Position numbers and translations under genes: made by a program. A stretch of 47,027 nucleotides of DNA. It comes from Podaxis mareebaensis (taxonomy: Eukaryota; Basidiomycota; Agaricomycetes; Agaricales; Agaricaceae). The stretch lies in contig JAEUWP010000277.1 in NCBI GenBank assembly GCA_018524725.1, positions 1 through 47,027 on the forward strand, read 5' to 3'. The notes below the pieces were generated by a model. That model was not told the origin of the DNA, searched no databases, and saw nothing but the letters and a program-made list of their open reading frames with translations. Shown piece after piece: positions 1-9,494 of this stretch (within the stretch, counting starts at the first letter, position 1; every line of letters begins with the position of its first letter).

Positions 1-344
1 GGAAGCTAAAGTAGATGTATTAATGGGAGGTGGAGTTTCCTTTGTAGGTGCCTCATTGGCTCTATCACTAGAGGGACCAGTAATAAGAAGTACAGCTCTG
101 AAGCTAAGCTTGTTTAGTTGAGTACAAATACCCTTAAGTACTTTTTTCTTTGATGAAATAATTCTATTGACAGCATTAGTGGCCTCTATATATCACCAAA
201 AGGAAAATGTCTATAATATATAAAACATAGATGCATACAGAGTGTTTTATTTGTTTGACAGGATACTTGGGCTTGAACTATAATAGAATGCCATTGTGTC
301 AGTTCTTTGATCAAATTTTTTTCTTGTCTTACAAAGCCTTGACT

Positions 345-1250
345 TCTATGGTAATAGAATTGTACTAACATTAAGGTCCTAATTCTACTCCCATTAAGTC
401 CTGGATGCAGTAGAATTCTGCTGCCACTAAGGTCTTGGCTGTAGTAGAATTCTACTATCATTAAGGTCCTACATGTAGTAGAATTCTACTCCAATTAGGG
501 GCCTAGGTGCAGTAGAATTCTACTACCATTACAATCTTATATGCAGTAGAATCCTACTGCCATTAAGGTCCTATGTGTAGTAGTATTCTACTACAATTAA
601 GGTCCAAGGTGTAGTAGAATTCTACTCCTATTAAGATCTGAGGTGCAGTAGAATTCTACTCCCATTAAGGTCCTAGGTGGAGTAGAATTCTACCACCATC
701 AAGGTTTTGGATACAGTAGAATTCTACTCCCATCAAGGTCTCAGGTGCAGTAGGATTCTACTGTTGCTAAGGTCTTATGTGCAGTAGAAATTCACTACCA
801 TTAAGGTCCTAGGCACAATAGAATTCTACTATCATTAGGGCTCTAAGTGCAGTAGAAATCTACTCCCATTAAGGCTCCAGGTGTAGTAGAAATCTACTCC
901 CATTGAGGTCTTAGGTGTAGTAGAATTCTACTCTCATTATGGCTCTAGGTGCAGTAGAAATCTACTCCCATTAAGGTCTCAGGTGCAGTAGAATTCTACT
1001 ATTATTAATGGCCTAGGTGCAGTAGAATTCTACTATCATTAAGGTCTGAGGTGTGGTAGAATTCTACTCTCATTAAGGCCCTAGGTGTAGTAGAATTCTA
1101 CTACTATTAATGGCCTAGATGCAGTAGAATTCTACTACTATCAAGGTCTCAGGTGCAGTAGAATTCTACTACCATTAAGGTCTCAGGTGCAGTAGAAATC
1201 CACTCTCATTAAGGCCCTAGGTGTAGTAGAATTCTACTACTATTAAGTTC
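345..1250. repeat. ~31-bp tandem satellite with palindromic EcoRI core
   Basis: About 29-30 head-to-tail units of roughly 31 bp. Each carries the perfect 14-bp palindrome AGTAGAATTCTACT, which includes an EcoRI site, followed by a variable spacer of the form CCATTAAGGTCCTAGGTGC. Units differ by point changes and occasional 1-bp length changes. The first units (about 280-400) are more degenerate and the array stops abruptly near 1250, just before a possible LTR. No coding potential. This is a minisatellite or satellite array; spacers resemble one another, so it is not CRISPR. Confidence 0.93.
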
Positions 1251-1252
1251 CA

Positions 1253-1662
1253 TGTTCACACAGCATATGGTATCTATCACATACAACCAGCTGTATGTGA
1301 TTCATACAACCAGTTGTATGTCCCATAAACAGTATATGACAGTCCCCTACCTGTCACAATGATTCATTTCCCATTACTGCTGAATGAAAAACAAAGACTG
1401 CTGTGGAATCCATCTGCAACCTGGATGGGTTTTGATTTCAATGAGAAATTCAAACACTCATTAGATCTGAATGTAGACATATAGAACATTGGTCTTCACT
1501 TTCTTTGGACCACTTTGCACTTTCCTTGAACTTCACTTTTCTTGGACTTCACTTCTTCACTTCTCTTGGACTTTGCTTTTTCCTGTAGTTGGGGCTCATT
1601 GTTGGACAGACTAAATCACACTCAAACCACACTCTGATCATCCACTGTGAACACACACAACA
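1253..1662. mobile_element. Possible solo LTR with palindromic 5' part
   Basis: The segment starts TGTTCACAC and ends with CTGTGAACA followed by CACACAACA, giving TG...CA termini with an inverted TGTTCACA/TGTGAACA repeat. Near the 5' end two hairpins lie back to back: CATACA...TGTATG at about 1281-1300, and the perfect CATACAAC/GTTGTATG stem at about 1304-1321. No matching target duplication was found (ttcca left, tgtga right), so the LTR label is tentative. The first ~100 bp resemble the reverse complement of the window's last ~75 bp. Confidence 0.4.
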
Positions 1663-1909
1663 TGTGAAGAATATCATGCATTGTAACATGTAGAATATGT
1701 ATCATAATATCTTGGCATTCTATATATAATGCACACTATGTATAATATCTCATTCCTGTATATTTTCTATAATAACTGACATATTGTTCTGCATATCTCC
1801 CAACAAGATATCTTACCTATCATTTGCATCATATTTAACTCAATAATAATTCTGATATGAGCTGTTAATATATTCAGGAGCTACAACAAATATCTTTAGT
1901 GCAAATATA
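1663..1909. other. AT-rich spacer, nothing recognised
   Basis: AT-rich sequence without an ORF, RNA gene or clear repeat. It holds several imperfect inverted words built on GATATC/ATATCT. It ends with ATATA (1905-1909), a possible target duplication for the copia element on its right. Confidence 0.5.
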
Positions 1910-1963
1910 TGTAAGAAATAAGAACAACGTCTCAGCCTCTTGTCATACACAAGCGAGAACTGA
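1910..1963 (-). repeat. Internally deleted extra LTR fragment
   Basis: Repeats the first ~22 bp of the copia LTR (TGTAAGAAATAAGAACAACG), then jumps directly to the part of the LTR beginning CAGCCTCT and ending GAGAACTGA, skipping about 55 bp. A 16-bp unique spacer separates it from the full 3' LTR. It is a rearranged duplicate of the LTR edge, not a second element. Confidence 0.8.
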
Positions 1964-1979
1964 TGTATTAGTATATACC

Positions 1980-2326
1980 TGTAAGAAATAAGAACAACGT
2001 CTAACACATAATGAGTAATAGGAAAAAGACACAAGACATTTAGTCAACTCACCTCAGCCTCTCGTTGTACACAAGCAAGAACTGAGGGAGTCTAACTACT
2101 GAGGGCAAATATAAAGGTTTCCTATTCTAAGGGTCATGAAAGGACACAAGTGAATAATAAAGAAGTGTGTCTGAAAGAACAGTTTATATCAAAGGACATC
2201 CCTAAGCAAGGTGTGTGGACAAAAGGACAAAGGAGGAGAACATGAATGGAGGTGGTTTACATGTCATTGACCATCCAAAGGGTCGGGCTGTGGGTCCATG
2301 CTCAGAGCAGATTTGCAATTCCAATA
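1980..2326 (-). repeat. Copia 3' LTR
   Basis: About 345 bp, nearly identical to 6873-7217. On the plus strand it runs from TGTAAGAAATAAG to GCAATTCCAATA; identity breaks on both sides of these limits. If strict TG...CA ends are used the LTR stops at 2323. Confidence 0.92.
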
Positions 2327-2338
2327 CTCCCCCTCAAA
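2327..2338 (-). promoter_or_regulatory. Copia polypurine tract
   Basis: Read on the minus strand this is GATTTGAGGGGGAG, directly upstream of the 3' LTR: a standard plus-strand primer for reverse transcription. It coincides with the end of the RNase H reading frame. Confidence 0.8.
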
Positions 2339-3920
2339 TCACAGAGAGCCTGAGCTCACAAGTGAAGTGCTTGACCTTGGGTGAGGGGAGAGCTTTGGTG
2401 AATACGTCTGCAACCATATCTTCTGTGGGGCAGTAAACAAGGCAAAGCTTGCCTTCCTCAATGGCCCAGTGAATAAAATGATACCATATGTCTATGTGTT
2501 TGGTGCAAGCATGGAATTGGCGATCATGGGTGAGGGCAATTGCAGATTGATTGTCCGAGAAAAGGGTTGTGGTGTCAATCTGAGATGAGAAGACTTCAGT
2601 AATGAAAGATTGAAGCCATAAGGCTTCCTTGGCAGCATGGGTGGCTCCAACATACTCTGATTCTGTAGTCGAGAGTGTCACCAGTTCCTGGCATTTGGTG
2701 CTCCAGGAGACAGCACCCCCATTTAGGATGAATGCATAGCCAGAGGTTGCTCGATGATCCTCAGCCATGTTTCCATCAGTGTCAGTATACCCCTGCAGCT
2801 CTTCTCCAGAACTGCCATAGGTCAAACAGAGGTCACACATTCCCTTCAGGTAATGAAAGACACACTTCACTGCTTCCCAGTGGGCATCCCCTGGGTTCTT
2901 GGAAAAATGAGAGAGAACTTGAACAGTGTAAGAGATATCTGGACAAGTCCCAAGGGCTGCATACATGAGGGTACCGACAGCCTCTTGATAGGGTACATGA
3001 GACATGCAAGTGATCTCGGCCATGGTCTTTGGGGAATGATCAGAGGTGAGATGGATGGAGGGGTCCATGGAGGAACTGGCAGGTTTCAAATCTTCAAAAC
3101 TGAATCATCGAAGAGACGAATCAATATAAGAGCATTGAGACATTGATAACTTGCCTTCCTTGTGGAGTCTCTTAACCTCAATGCCCAACAGCCAGTGTAA
3201 CTCCCCCAGATCTGTGATCTCCACATGCTCCGATATGTGCTTCTTGACCCAGGTAATGAGGGTGATCTTTGTGGCCATAAGGGTGCAATCATCGACATGT
3301 ACTGCAATAATGGCAAGGTCGGGAGTGACAACGAGGAAGAACACACATGGGTTGTTCTCAGAATGTGTGAATCCTAAGATATCCACTAGGATTTCACAAA
3401 GATGTTCATACCAGCATTGTCCTGATTGTTTGAGTCCATATATAGTTTTCCTGAGACAGCAGACCTTGTCAGGGTGGTCAGGATCTTCATATCCTGGTGG
3501 TTGCCACATGTAGATTACTTCTTTGTCAGTCAGCCTTCCATTTAGAAAGGCCCCCTTGATGTCAATCTGATGGATCTCCATATTGTGGGAAGCAGTGAGT
3601 GTGAGAATGGTTTGTATGGAGGCGAGTTTGGCTATGGGCACATAGGTGTCGAAATAATCCACACCTGGGACTTGGGAGAACCCCTGAGCCACCAAGCAGG
3701 CCTTATAACGAACCATGCCACCTTGCACATCCTTCTTAGCCTTGAAAACCCATCTGCAACCAACAATGTTAGCATCAGGAGGCAAATCAGTGAGTTCCCA
3801 CATGTCTGCATTTTTTAGCATCATGTATTCCTCATCCATCCCACCCTTCCAGTGAACCCAATCCACCCTTTTCATTGCTTCCTGCAAGTTCTTCAGCTCC
3901 AATGCCTCAGCTCCCTCCAT
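2334..3920 (-). pseudogene. Copia reverse transcriptase-RNase H
   Basis: One frame, interrupted by a single TGA at 3105-3107 that follows ...DSSLR where the family has Arg; CGA to TGA would explain it. The RT part (3920-3108) shows WELTDLPP, GCRWVFKAK, the first catalytic Asp in QIDIKGAFLNG and a catalytic box HVDD in place of the usual YVDD. The RNase H part (3089-2334) shows SYTVQVLSHF, YTDTDGNMAEDHRATSGY, AVSWSTKCQ, LSTTESEY and DVFTKALP, all typical copia signatures. It copies element RNA into DNA and removes the RNA template. The premature stop and the altered box make it non-functional. Confidence 0.93.
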
Positions 3921-4217
3921 CTCTACAACAAAAGTCCATAGTTCTTCCCACTCTTCTTCCTCAGCTAGGGTAACGGTACGTCCTTCGAGTATGTCATGTG
4001 CCTTGGCACTTGGATTGTGGGATCAATGTGAGTGTTCAGCAGGGAAATTAGAATTCACAATGGGAGGGTCAACACTGGGAGAGGGAGGGTCAGCATCGAT
4101 GGGATTGGGATTGATCATGGATGTACGATCAATGGTGTGGGTGGTAGAGTCTGTGGGTGCTTGTTCAGCTGGTGGGGAGGAAGTGTTGGCTGGAGGGAAA
4201 ACATTGTGGAGTACATT

Positions 4218-5237
4218 TCATTGCTCTTGTTGAATCTTGTTAGTTAATCTTTCCTCCCCCTCGAGATTCAGATCTCTGAAAACAACACTTCTCTCCACAT
4301 GCACGGTGTTGGTATCAGGGTACAAGATCCTCATACCATTGCTCTCTTCATCAAAGCCCAACCAATGCCCCTTCTTCGCTTGCAGGTCCAACTTGTCACC
4401 TTCCTCATTCAACACCCAGCAATCTTCACCCCACTCTCGCAGCTCACTTAGATCTGGTTTCACCCCATACACCATCTCAAAAGGGGTCTTCCCATTGACG
4501 GCCTTGGTCCCAGTCCAGTTCATCAACCAAACGACATGCAGAATGCCTTCAGCCCAGAAGGTTTTAGGGAGGCAAGGGATGTGGTTTATTGTGCATACAT
4601 GTTCCATGATTGTGTGGTTGCAACACTCAGCAACACCATTGTGTTGTGGGGTGTTGTGAACAGTTAGCTTGATACGAGTGCCTCGAGACTTGAGATAGTC
4701 TTGGAAGGCCTTGCTGGTGTACTTGCTGCCATGGTTGGAATGGAGGGTTTTGATACGAACTTTGTGTTGCATTTCACACCAGGCCTCAAAGGTCTTGTAA
4801 GCTGTAAAAACTTCCGATTTTGCACTCAGGAACTCAACATGAGTCCAGTGTGAGTAATCATCAGTGAAAGTGACATAGTATTTGTGTCCTTTCTTGGTTT
4901 CAACTGGCGTGGGCCCCCAGACATCTGAATGGATTTCCTCTCTGAATTGCTTCACTCCCACACTCTGACACTCTTTTGCTACAGCCTTCCTTGTCGCTTT
5001 TGCATACACACAAGACTCGCAGAAATAGTCTGCCCCAGCACCTGGCTCCAGCCTCAGGCCTGTTACCATCCCATCCTTCAAGAGTTTCTGAGCAGCAGCT
5101 GGCGAAATATGCCCGAGTTGATGATGGATTAGATCCAGGGTAAGGAGATCTCTGACTGCATTTGTGTCCTCGATCTCCCCTTCGACTTCCCTGATGATCT
5201 TGTATAGGCCGTTTTTGTTTTGAGGGATTTCAGCCAC
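4218..5237 (-). pseudogene. Copia integrase
   Basis: About 339 residues in the same frame as RT-RNase H. An HHCC zinc-binding domain (HHQLGH ... CESCVYAK) precedes the catalytic core. The first Asp is in IHSDVWGP and the Glu region is in QHNGVAECC. The second Asp motif, normally SDNGGE, reads SNHGSKY, so the catalytic Asp appears to be Asn. The GKTPFEMVYG and GCWVLN-like stretches of the copia C-terminal region are present. A stop at 4218 separates it from the linker leading to RT. It catalyses insertion of cDNA into the genome, but this copy is probably dead. Confidence 0.92.
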
Positions 5238-5255
5238 ACATGTGCCCCCAGGATC

Positions 5256-5810
5256 TCAGATGATGCATTTTTCATGTGCGAAGGTTGTGGTGAAACCAGC
5301 CTCATCAAGGTGGCCAATTGAAACAAGTGTATATCCAGCCTTGGGGGAATACAAGACCTCAGTAAGTCTGAGCTGCGATGTCACTGATCCATTTGGTATG
5401 TCCAGCACCATCTCCCCCTTCCCAATAGCACTGAAAATATGCTTATTTGCAGCATGGAGTGGACGAGGAGTGATCTCAGTTATCAATGAGAAGGCATTTC
5501 AGTATGGAGATATGTGCTGGGAGGTGCCTGAGTCGAAAATCTTGACTCACATCAAGGTAAGTGGCTCTTGCACTTGCCTGACAACAGTTTCATCTTCACT
5601 AACATCGCATACTTCCTCAGCAGCGACCAGGGCTTCTTCAATGCAATCATCCATCAACCACTCCCCCTCAAGCTTGCCCACCTCCATCAAAACAGTTGCC
5701 AAAACCCAATTGGCATCATCATCTACCCTTTCCTCACTTGATTTAACCTCATCCGACACTTCCTCAATGTCAATTGCCAGAGACTCATCCCAATCCTCCT
5801 CAACCATATT
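5256..5810 (-). pseudogene. Copia protease and flanking linker
   Basis: Same frame as integrase. The aspartic protease active site IFDSGTSQHISPY lies around 5500-5545, followed by GKGEMVLDIPNG and LTEVLYSPKAGYTLVSIGHL, the usual copia region between protease and integrase. An in-frame stop separates DSG-containing sequence from the acidic linker (MVEEDWDES...) at 5550-5807, and others occur near 5490 and 5255. The protease would mature the Gag-Pol polyprotein. Confidence 0.82.
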
Positions 5811-6805
5811 GGTGGACCCACTGCCACCCTGAGGGGAATTCCCATTACCCTGAAAGGAATTGGAGCCTTGCTGCCTTTTCTTCTTTGGGCATTCTGGATT
5901 GCATTTCCAGTGCCCCCATTCTCCACAATCATGGCACTTCCCCTTTCACTTCCCTTTCCTTTTCCCTTTCTTTCCCCCTTCAACAACTATAGCATCATCG
6001 CTGTTGGGCTTTGGGCCCAACTTGTTAGGTCTGTCTGATCATGCTCGTTCCCATTCATCACTGATCAATATGATCAAGACTTCAGGGTCTATGGTGCCAT
6101 TCAGGGAGTTGTGAAGATGAGCCGCTGCAAGTTGCCCTGATGCGAATGTAGCCAGCCATCAAGGTAAGGATGATATGATTGTGCTTCAATAATCGTCATC
6201 ACTGATATTCACACCAATGGTCACCAGTTCATTCCGTTTTGCACAGAGACCATTAAGAAAGACCCTGACATCCCCTTTATCAGGACAGTGGGATGCCATG
6301 AAATTGCACCGGAGATGGGACTGGGAGAATGCACCTTTGTAAGTGTACTCTCATACCACCACATCCCACATCTCTTTTACATTGGCACAGCACACAATGT
6401 TCATAAGGGTGGAATCTGGGATCTTCTGGAACAGAAGAGATCTTGCAACCTGTTCATTCTGGTCCCATTCAGCAACCATTTTGGCCATGACTGGAGGGGT
6501 GGTTGGTGTAGGGGTGGTGGTAGCCATTGGAGCTGTGGGAGCAGTCTGTGATTTAGCATCTTGGGGGAACTAGCACTCGAGGCAGGGGTGGCAGATTGGG
6601 AGCTAGATGTCAAGGTGGAGGGGTTGGCCTTTGGTAGGACAGGGCGCTTCACGGTTCCATCAAAATGGCCCCAGAGGCCTTTGAGTTCAACTTCGGAGAT
6701 GAAACGGAGAGAGAATATTGCCCAATTCAAACCAGTCAAGTCGAGCTTTGGCACACTTGATGGGAGGATATTGGTGGCAGAGGAAGTGGCAGCAGGGGTT
6801 GACAT
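5811..6805 (-). pseudogene. Copia Gag with zinc knuckle
   Basis: ATG at 6803-6805 (MSTPAATSS). The N-terminal part LTGLNWAIFSLRF...GLWGHFDGT matches the UBN2/copia Gag fold. Homology continues after a frame change near 6560-6600: VARSLLFQKIPDSTL, then CPDKGDVRVFLNGL, then TIISSLP. The zinc knuckle is CHDCGEWGHW near 5925-5940, next to a Lys/Gly-rich tract. Several TGA stops interrupt it. Gag forms the virus-like particle and binds RNA. Confidence 0.85.
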
Positions 6806-6854
6806 GTGAACAGTACAGGTACAATAGAGAAGCACTTTCTGGGTAGGTTAGCAA

Positions 6855-6872
6855 CAGTCGGGGCCCATAACC
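6855..6872 (-). promoter_or_regulatory. Copia primer-binding site, half-tRNA-iMet type
   Basis: Immediately inside the 5' LTR the minus strand reads GGTTATGGGCCCCGAC. It is complementary to the anticodon arm of initiator tRNA-Met (GGGCCCAUAACC with CAU anticodon), not to a tRNA 3' end beginning UGG. Drosophila copia and Ty5 prime from such an internal cleaved tRNA fragment. The match is seen directly; the use of a half tRNA is inferred. Confidence 0.75.
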
Positions 6873-7217
6873 TGTAAAAAATAAGAACAATGTCTAACAC
6901 ATAATGAGTAATAGGAAAGACACAAGACATTTAGTCAACTCACCTCAGCCTCTCATCGTACACAAGCAAGAACTGAGGGAGTCTAACTACTGAGGGCGAA
7001 TATAAAGGTTTCCTATTCTAAGGGTCATGAAAGGACACAAGTGAATAATAAAGAAGTGTGTCTGAAAGAACAGTTTATATCAAAGGACATCCCTAAGCGA
7101 GGTGCGTGGACAAAAGGACAAAGGAGGAGAACATGAACGGAGGTGGTTTACACGTCATTGACCATCCGAAGGGTCGGGCTGTGGGTCTGTGCTCGGAGCA
7201 GATTTGCAATTCCAATA
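6873..7217 (-). repeat. Copia 5' LTR
   Basis: Right-hand LTR, nearly identical to 1980-2326, with a two-A deletion in the GGAAAGAC run. It ends GCAATTCCAATA and is followed by ATATA. Confidence 0.92.
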
Positions 7218-7700
7218 ATATATTTGGGTGATATGTTGGCTTCCTCAGCTTTTTATATCCAAATGATATGCATGATATCTCTCGAATATTAGGGGATATA
7301 ATACTCAGGATATTTGGTTGGAGGATAACATTTGTTGATATTTTGACACGTAAATACAGGATATCTGCTTGTCTTATATAGTCATGCTCCAGCAGTGTAA
7401 CCATCTGCGCCAGCCACTCTGTCAAGCTTTGGGGCACAATTACTCTTTGGCCTTGTTTATGGCCACTCCCATCACAAACTCACGCAAACCGATATAGCAT
7501 TATTTCATCCCACTCAGATTTCGCCCCATTGATCGACACGAGTCGGCTAGGAAGGAACCTGGGTCGTGATAAACCATTTCTGTTTCGTACGGATAAAATA
7601 TCATCACAGTATAAGCCCAGAGGTAAAACAAGGAGTCCAAATAGGCATCATAAATTTTTACAGAGCATCAGTCCATCATCGTAGCCCAAAGGGATCTAGG
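7218..7700. other. Copia-host boundary spacer
   Basis: The first ~170 bp are AT-rich with repeated GATAT/ATATC words. From about 7430 composition changes to CpG-containing host sequence, which forms the 3' flank of the gene ending at 7701. No ORF or RNA was supported. Confidence 0.5.
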
Positions 7701-9494
7701 CTACTTCTGAGAAGAACGGTCGCCAGAAGGGTCGTTATGGATTTGAGACTCGATATTGATGGATACCCCTCCAGCCCAAGGCTTGAGCTCGTACAGGTCG
7801 TCGTTCGGAGCCTGAGTAGTCGCCTGGAAATAATTAGTTCAATGATCAAGATATCGGGCGCACAAGTGTAGCTACTTACCCCATGAGATGCCGCTTGAAG
7901 CCTACTCACGGCGCCGATAGACTTAATAGGATGGGAACCTGCAGATTTCACCTAGAGCAACCAGGATAAGTTGATAAACTTGGGTGAATAAACCAGGGAC
8001 GCACGATAGTAGATCCAAAGAGAACGTTCTCGTCTCCCGCCTGGTCATTGAGGTGGTTCCATCCAGCACGAGCGTTGAGCGTGCTCAAAAGCGCGTTCGT
8101 GTAAAGTTTGGACACTGAAAAGTCCCACACAAAGCTCCTGTCATGGGATGAATGAAATTGGCTTGCAGCTATGTCAGGCAACTCACACTGCGGTTTCCTA
8201 TGGCGGGAGTCAGTATGGTCGAGTCGGAGAACAATGTTCTGCGAACTTACTGGACTAAGCGTAAAGAGGAACAAGTCAAGCAGAGCAGTGATCGTGGTCA
8301 CTAAATTAGTTTGGATGGTCAGTTTGATGATTCGGTTGACCACCGAGGATGTCTTAGCATGTCCAGTATTCCTCTTTCGCTGTGCCTCAAAGTCAGCCGA
8401 CGCAAAATTGCAATAAGGTGGACATAGTGACGCACGAGGCTGTACACGAGAGTGACAGTGATGATGACATCGGCCACGGCAGCGGCGACAAACCAAATTA
8501 CCCCCGGAAGATTAAATTGGACCGAGTCCTTTCTCGAGAAAAATTTGAAAACGACGACTTGAACGCCAACCCAGATTCCACCAGCTATGAGGACGAGGGT
8601 GAGCTATGATGGCATCAAACCAAATCAAAGGACGCACCGAGTGAAACAATGGAGAATAGAGCAATAACGAGCGGAATTTTTCTCGACTGGGTAATCACGA
8701 CGATTCTCCATGCCATAAACATTTGCACTGGGGTAGAGATGAGGACCTGTTCCACAACAGTGAGGATGGGTATGCACTATTATTGACCGGTGCAATACTC
8801 ACAGTGACGATCGGGGCTGGGGACGTTTGGGATCAAGTTAGATTCGGCTCGTGCTGTCAGAGCCTGAGTAGCTTACAGGCAGCAAGCACTGAATGGATTG
8901 AGGAATATGAGCAGATATTCTAACACACCTGGGTGGGAAGACTCACTCATAGGGAACAGCGTAACCGCTTCAACCTTAGCTGAGAAATGTTAGTTTAAAT
9001 TGATAATTCCCGACCCTGGTTTGAAGGACTCACCAAATTGCTGGACCAGCGGCTGGTATACGAGATACATGTCGCAAGCCGTGTTGACAGTTTCAGCGAT
9101 AGCTAGGTACGCCACCTGTGTGCAATAAGTTGCTGTTTTCCGACACTCTCCATTTGCCAAGGGATACTTACGAAACTTTTCATCCACATCCCATCGTTCG
9201 GATAGGTTTGGTAATAAACGAAGATCTATGCAGCGTCATTCCATAACTCCTACAGGGGTACTGCGACCAAGCTATACCTGCATGGCCATTATCTAGAAAA
9301 TCCACGGTTGAGAACCGATGACATGAAATGGAGCTCATATAAACGTACGCCGAACAAGATGCAGTTAAGCATGACACCGATAAGCATGGGCCCATAGCTG
9401 AACGCACAGCTCAGTCAACATCCTAAGTGCCTGGAGGTAACTTTACCCACATGAGGTCGATGGGCGGGAATCCTCCGGGTGGTAGACTGGCCAT
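7701..9494 (-). CDS. DUF6534-type seven-TM membrane protein, 15 exons
   Basis: Manual splicing gives an uninterrupted 344-aa protein in 15 GT-AG exons: 9494-9451, 9397-9349, 9292-9278, 9225-9172, 9115-9034, 8979-8947, 8888-8877, 8816-8803, 8746-8638, 8584-8436, 8385-8251, 8197-8187, 8137-8005, 7951-7880, 7823-7701 (stop TAG). Phases agree at every junction. Diagnostic pieces are IDLIYGPMLIGVMLN at the N-terminus, IFVYYQTYPND, AETVNTACDMYLVYQPL, MLAASPIVTVLISTPVQMF, MAWRIVVITQSRKIPLVI, AGGIWVGVQVV, then NRIIKLTIQTNLVTTITALL and SKLYTNALLSTLNARAGWN. These match a fungal integral-membrane family of unknown role that is much expanded in Agaricomycetes. The cytosolic tail is hydrophilic. Four exons are only 11-15 nt. 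Length and order fit the family, so it is probably intact. Confidence 0.88.

Larger units (their letters stand above)
1910..7217 (-). mobile_element. Ty1/copia LTR retrotransposon, decayed
   Basis: A complete but inactive copia element on the minus strand. Order in the sense direction: 5' LTR (6873-7217), primer-binding site, Gag, protease, integrase, reverse transcriptase, RNase H, polypurine tract, 3' LTR (1980-2326). Integrase before RT is diagnostic of Ty1/copia. The LTRs are similar (a 2-bp indel and several transitions), so the element is moderately old. A truncated LTR piece (1910-1963) abuts the 3' LTR. If the true border is 1910, ATATA occurs on both sides (1905-1909 and 7218-7222), but this is low-complexity sequence. 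Reading frames carry stops and at least one frameshift in gag. Confidence 0.92.

Noticed and set aside
345..1250. CRISPR-like array (regular short repeats with palindromic core)
   Set aside because: The spacers are near-copies of each other, the context is eukaryotic and there are no cas genes. It is a tandem satellite.
2754..3146. Plus-strand ORFs over the copia, gypsy and LINE coding regions
   Set aside because: They are antisense shadows of conserved RT, integrase and RNase H frames with no motifs of their own.
1972..7223. TATAT target duplication for copia using 1977 as the border
   Set aside because: It requires shifting both LTR ends into non-matching bases. The ATATA pair at 1905 and 7218 fits better but remains low-complexity.
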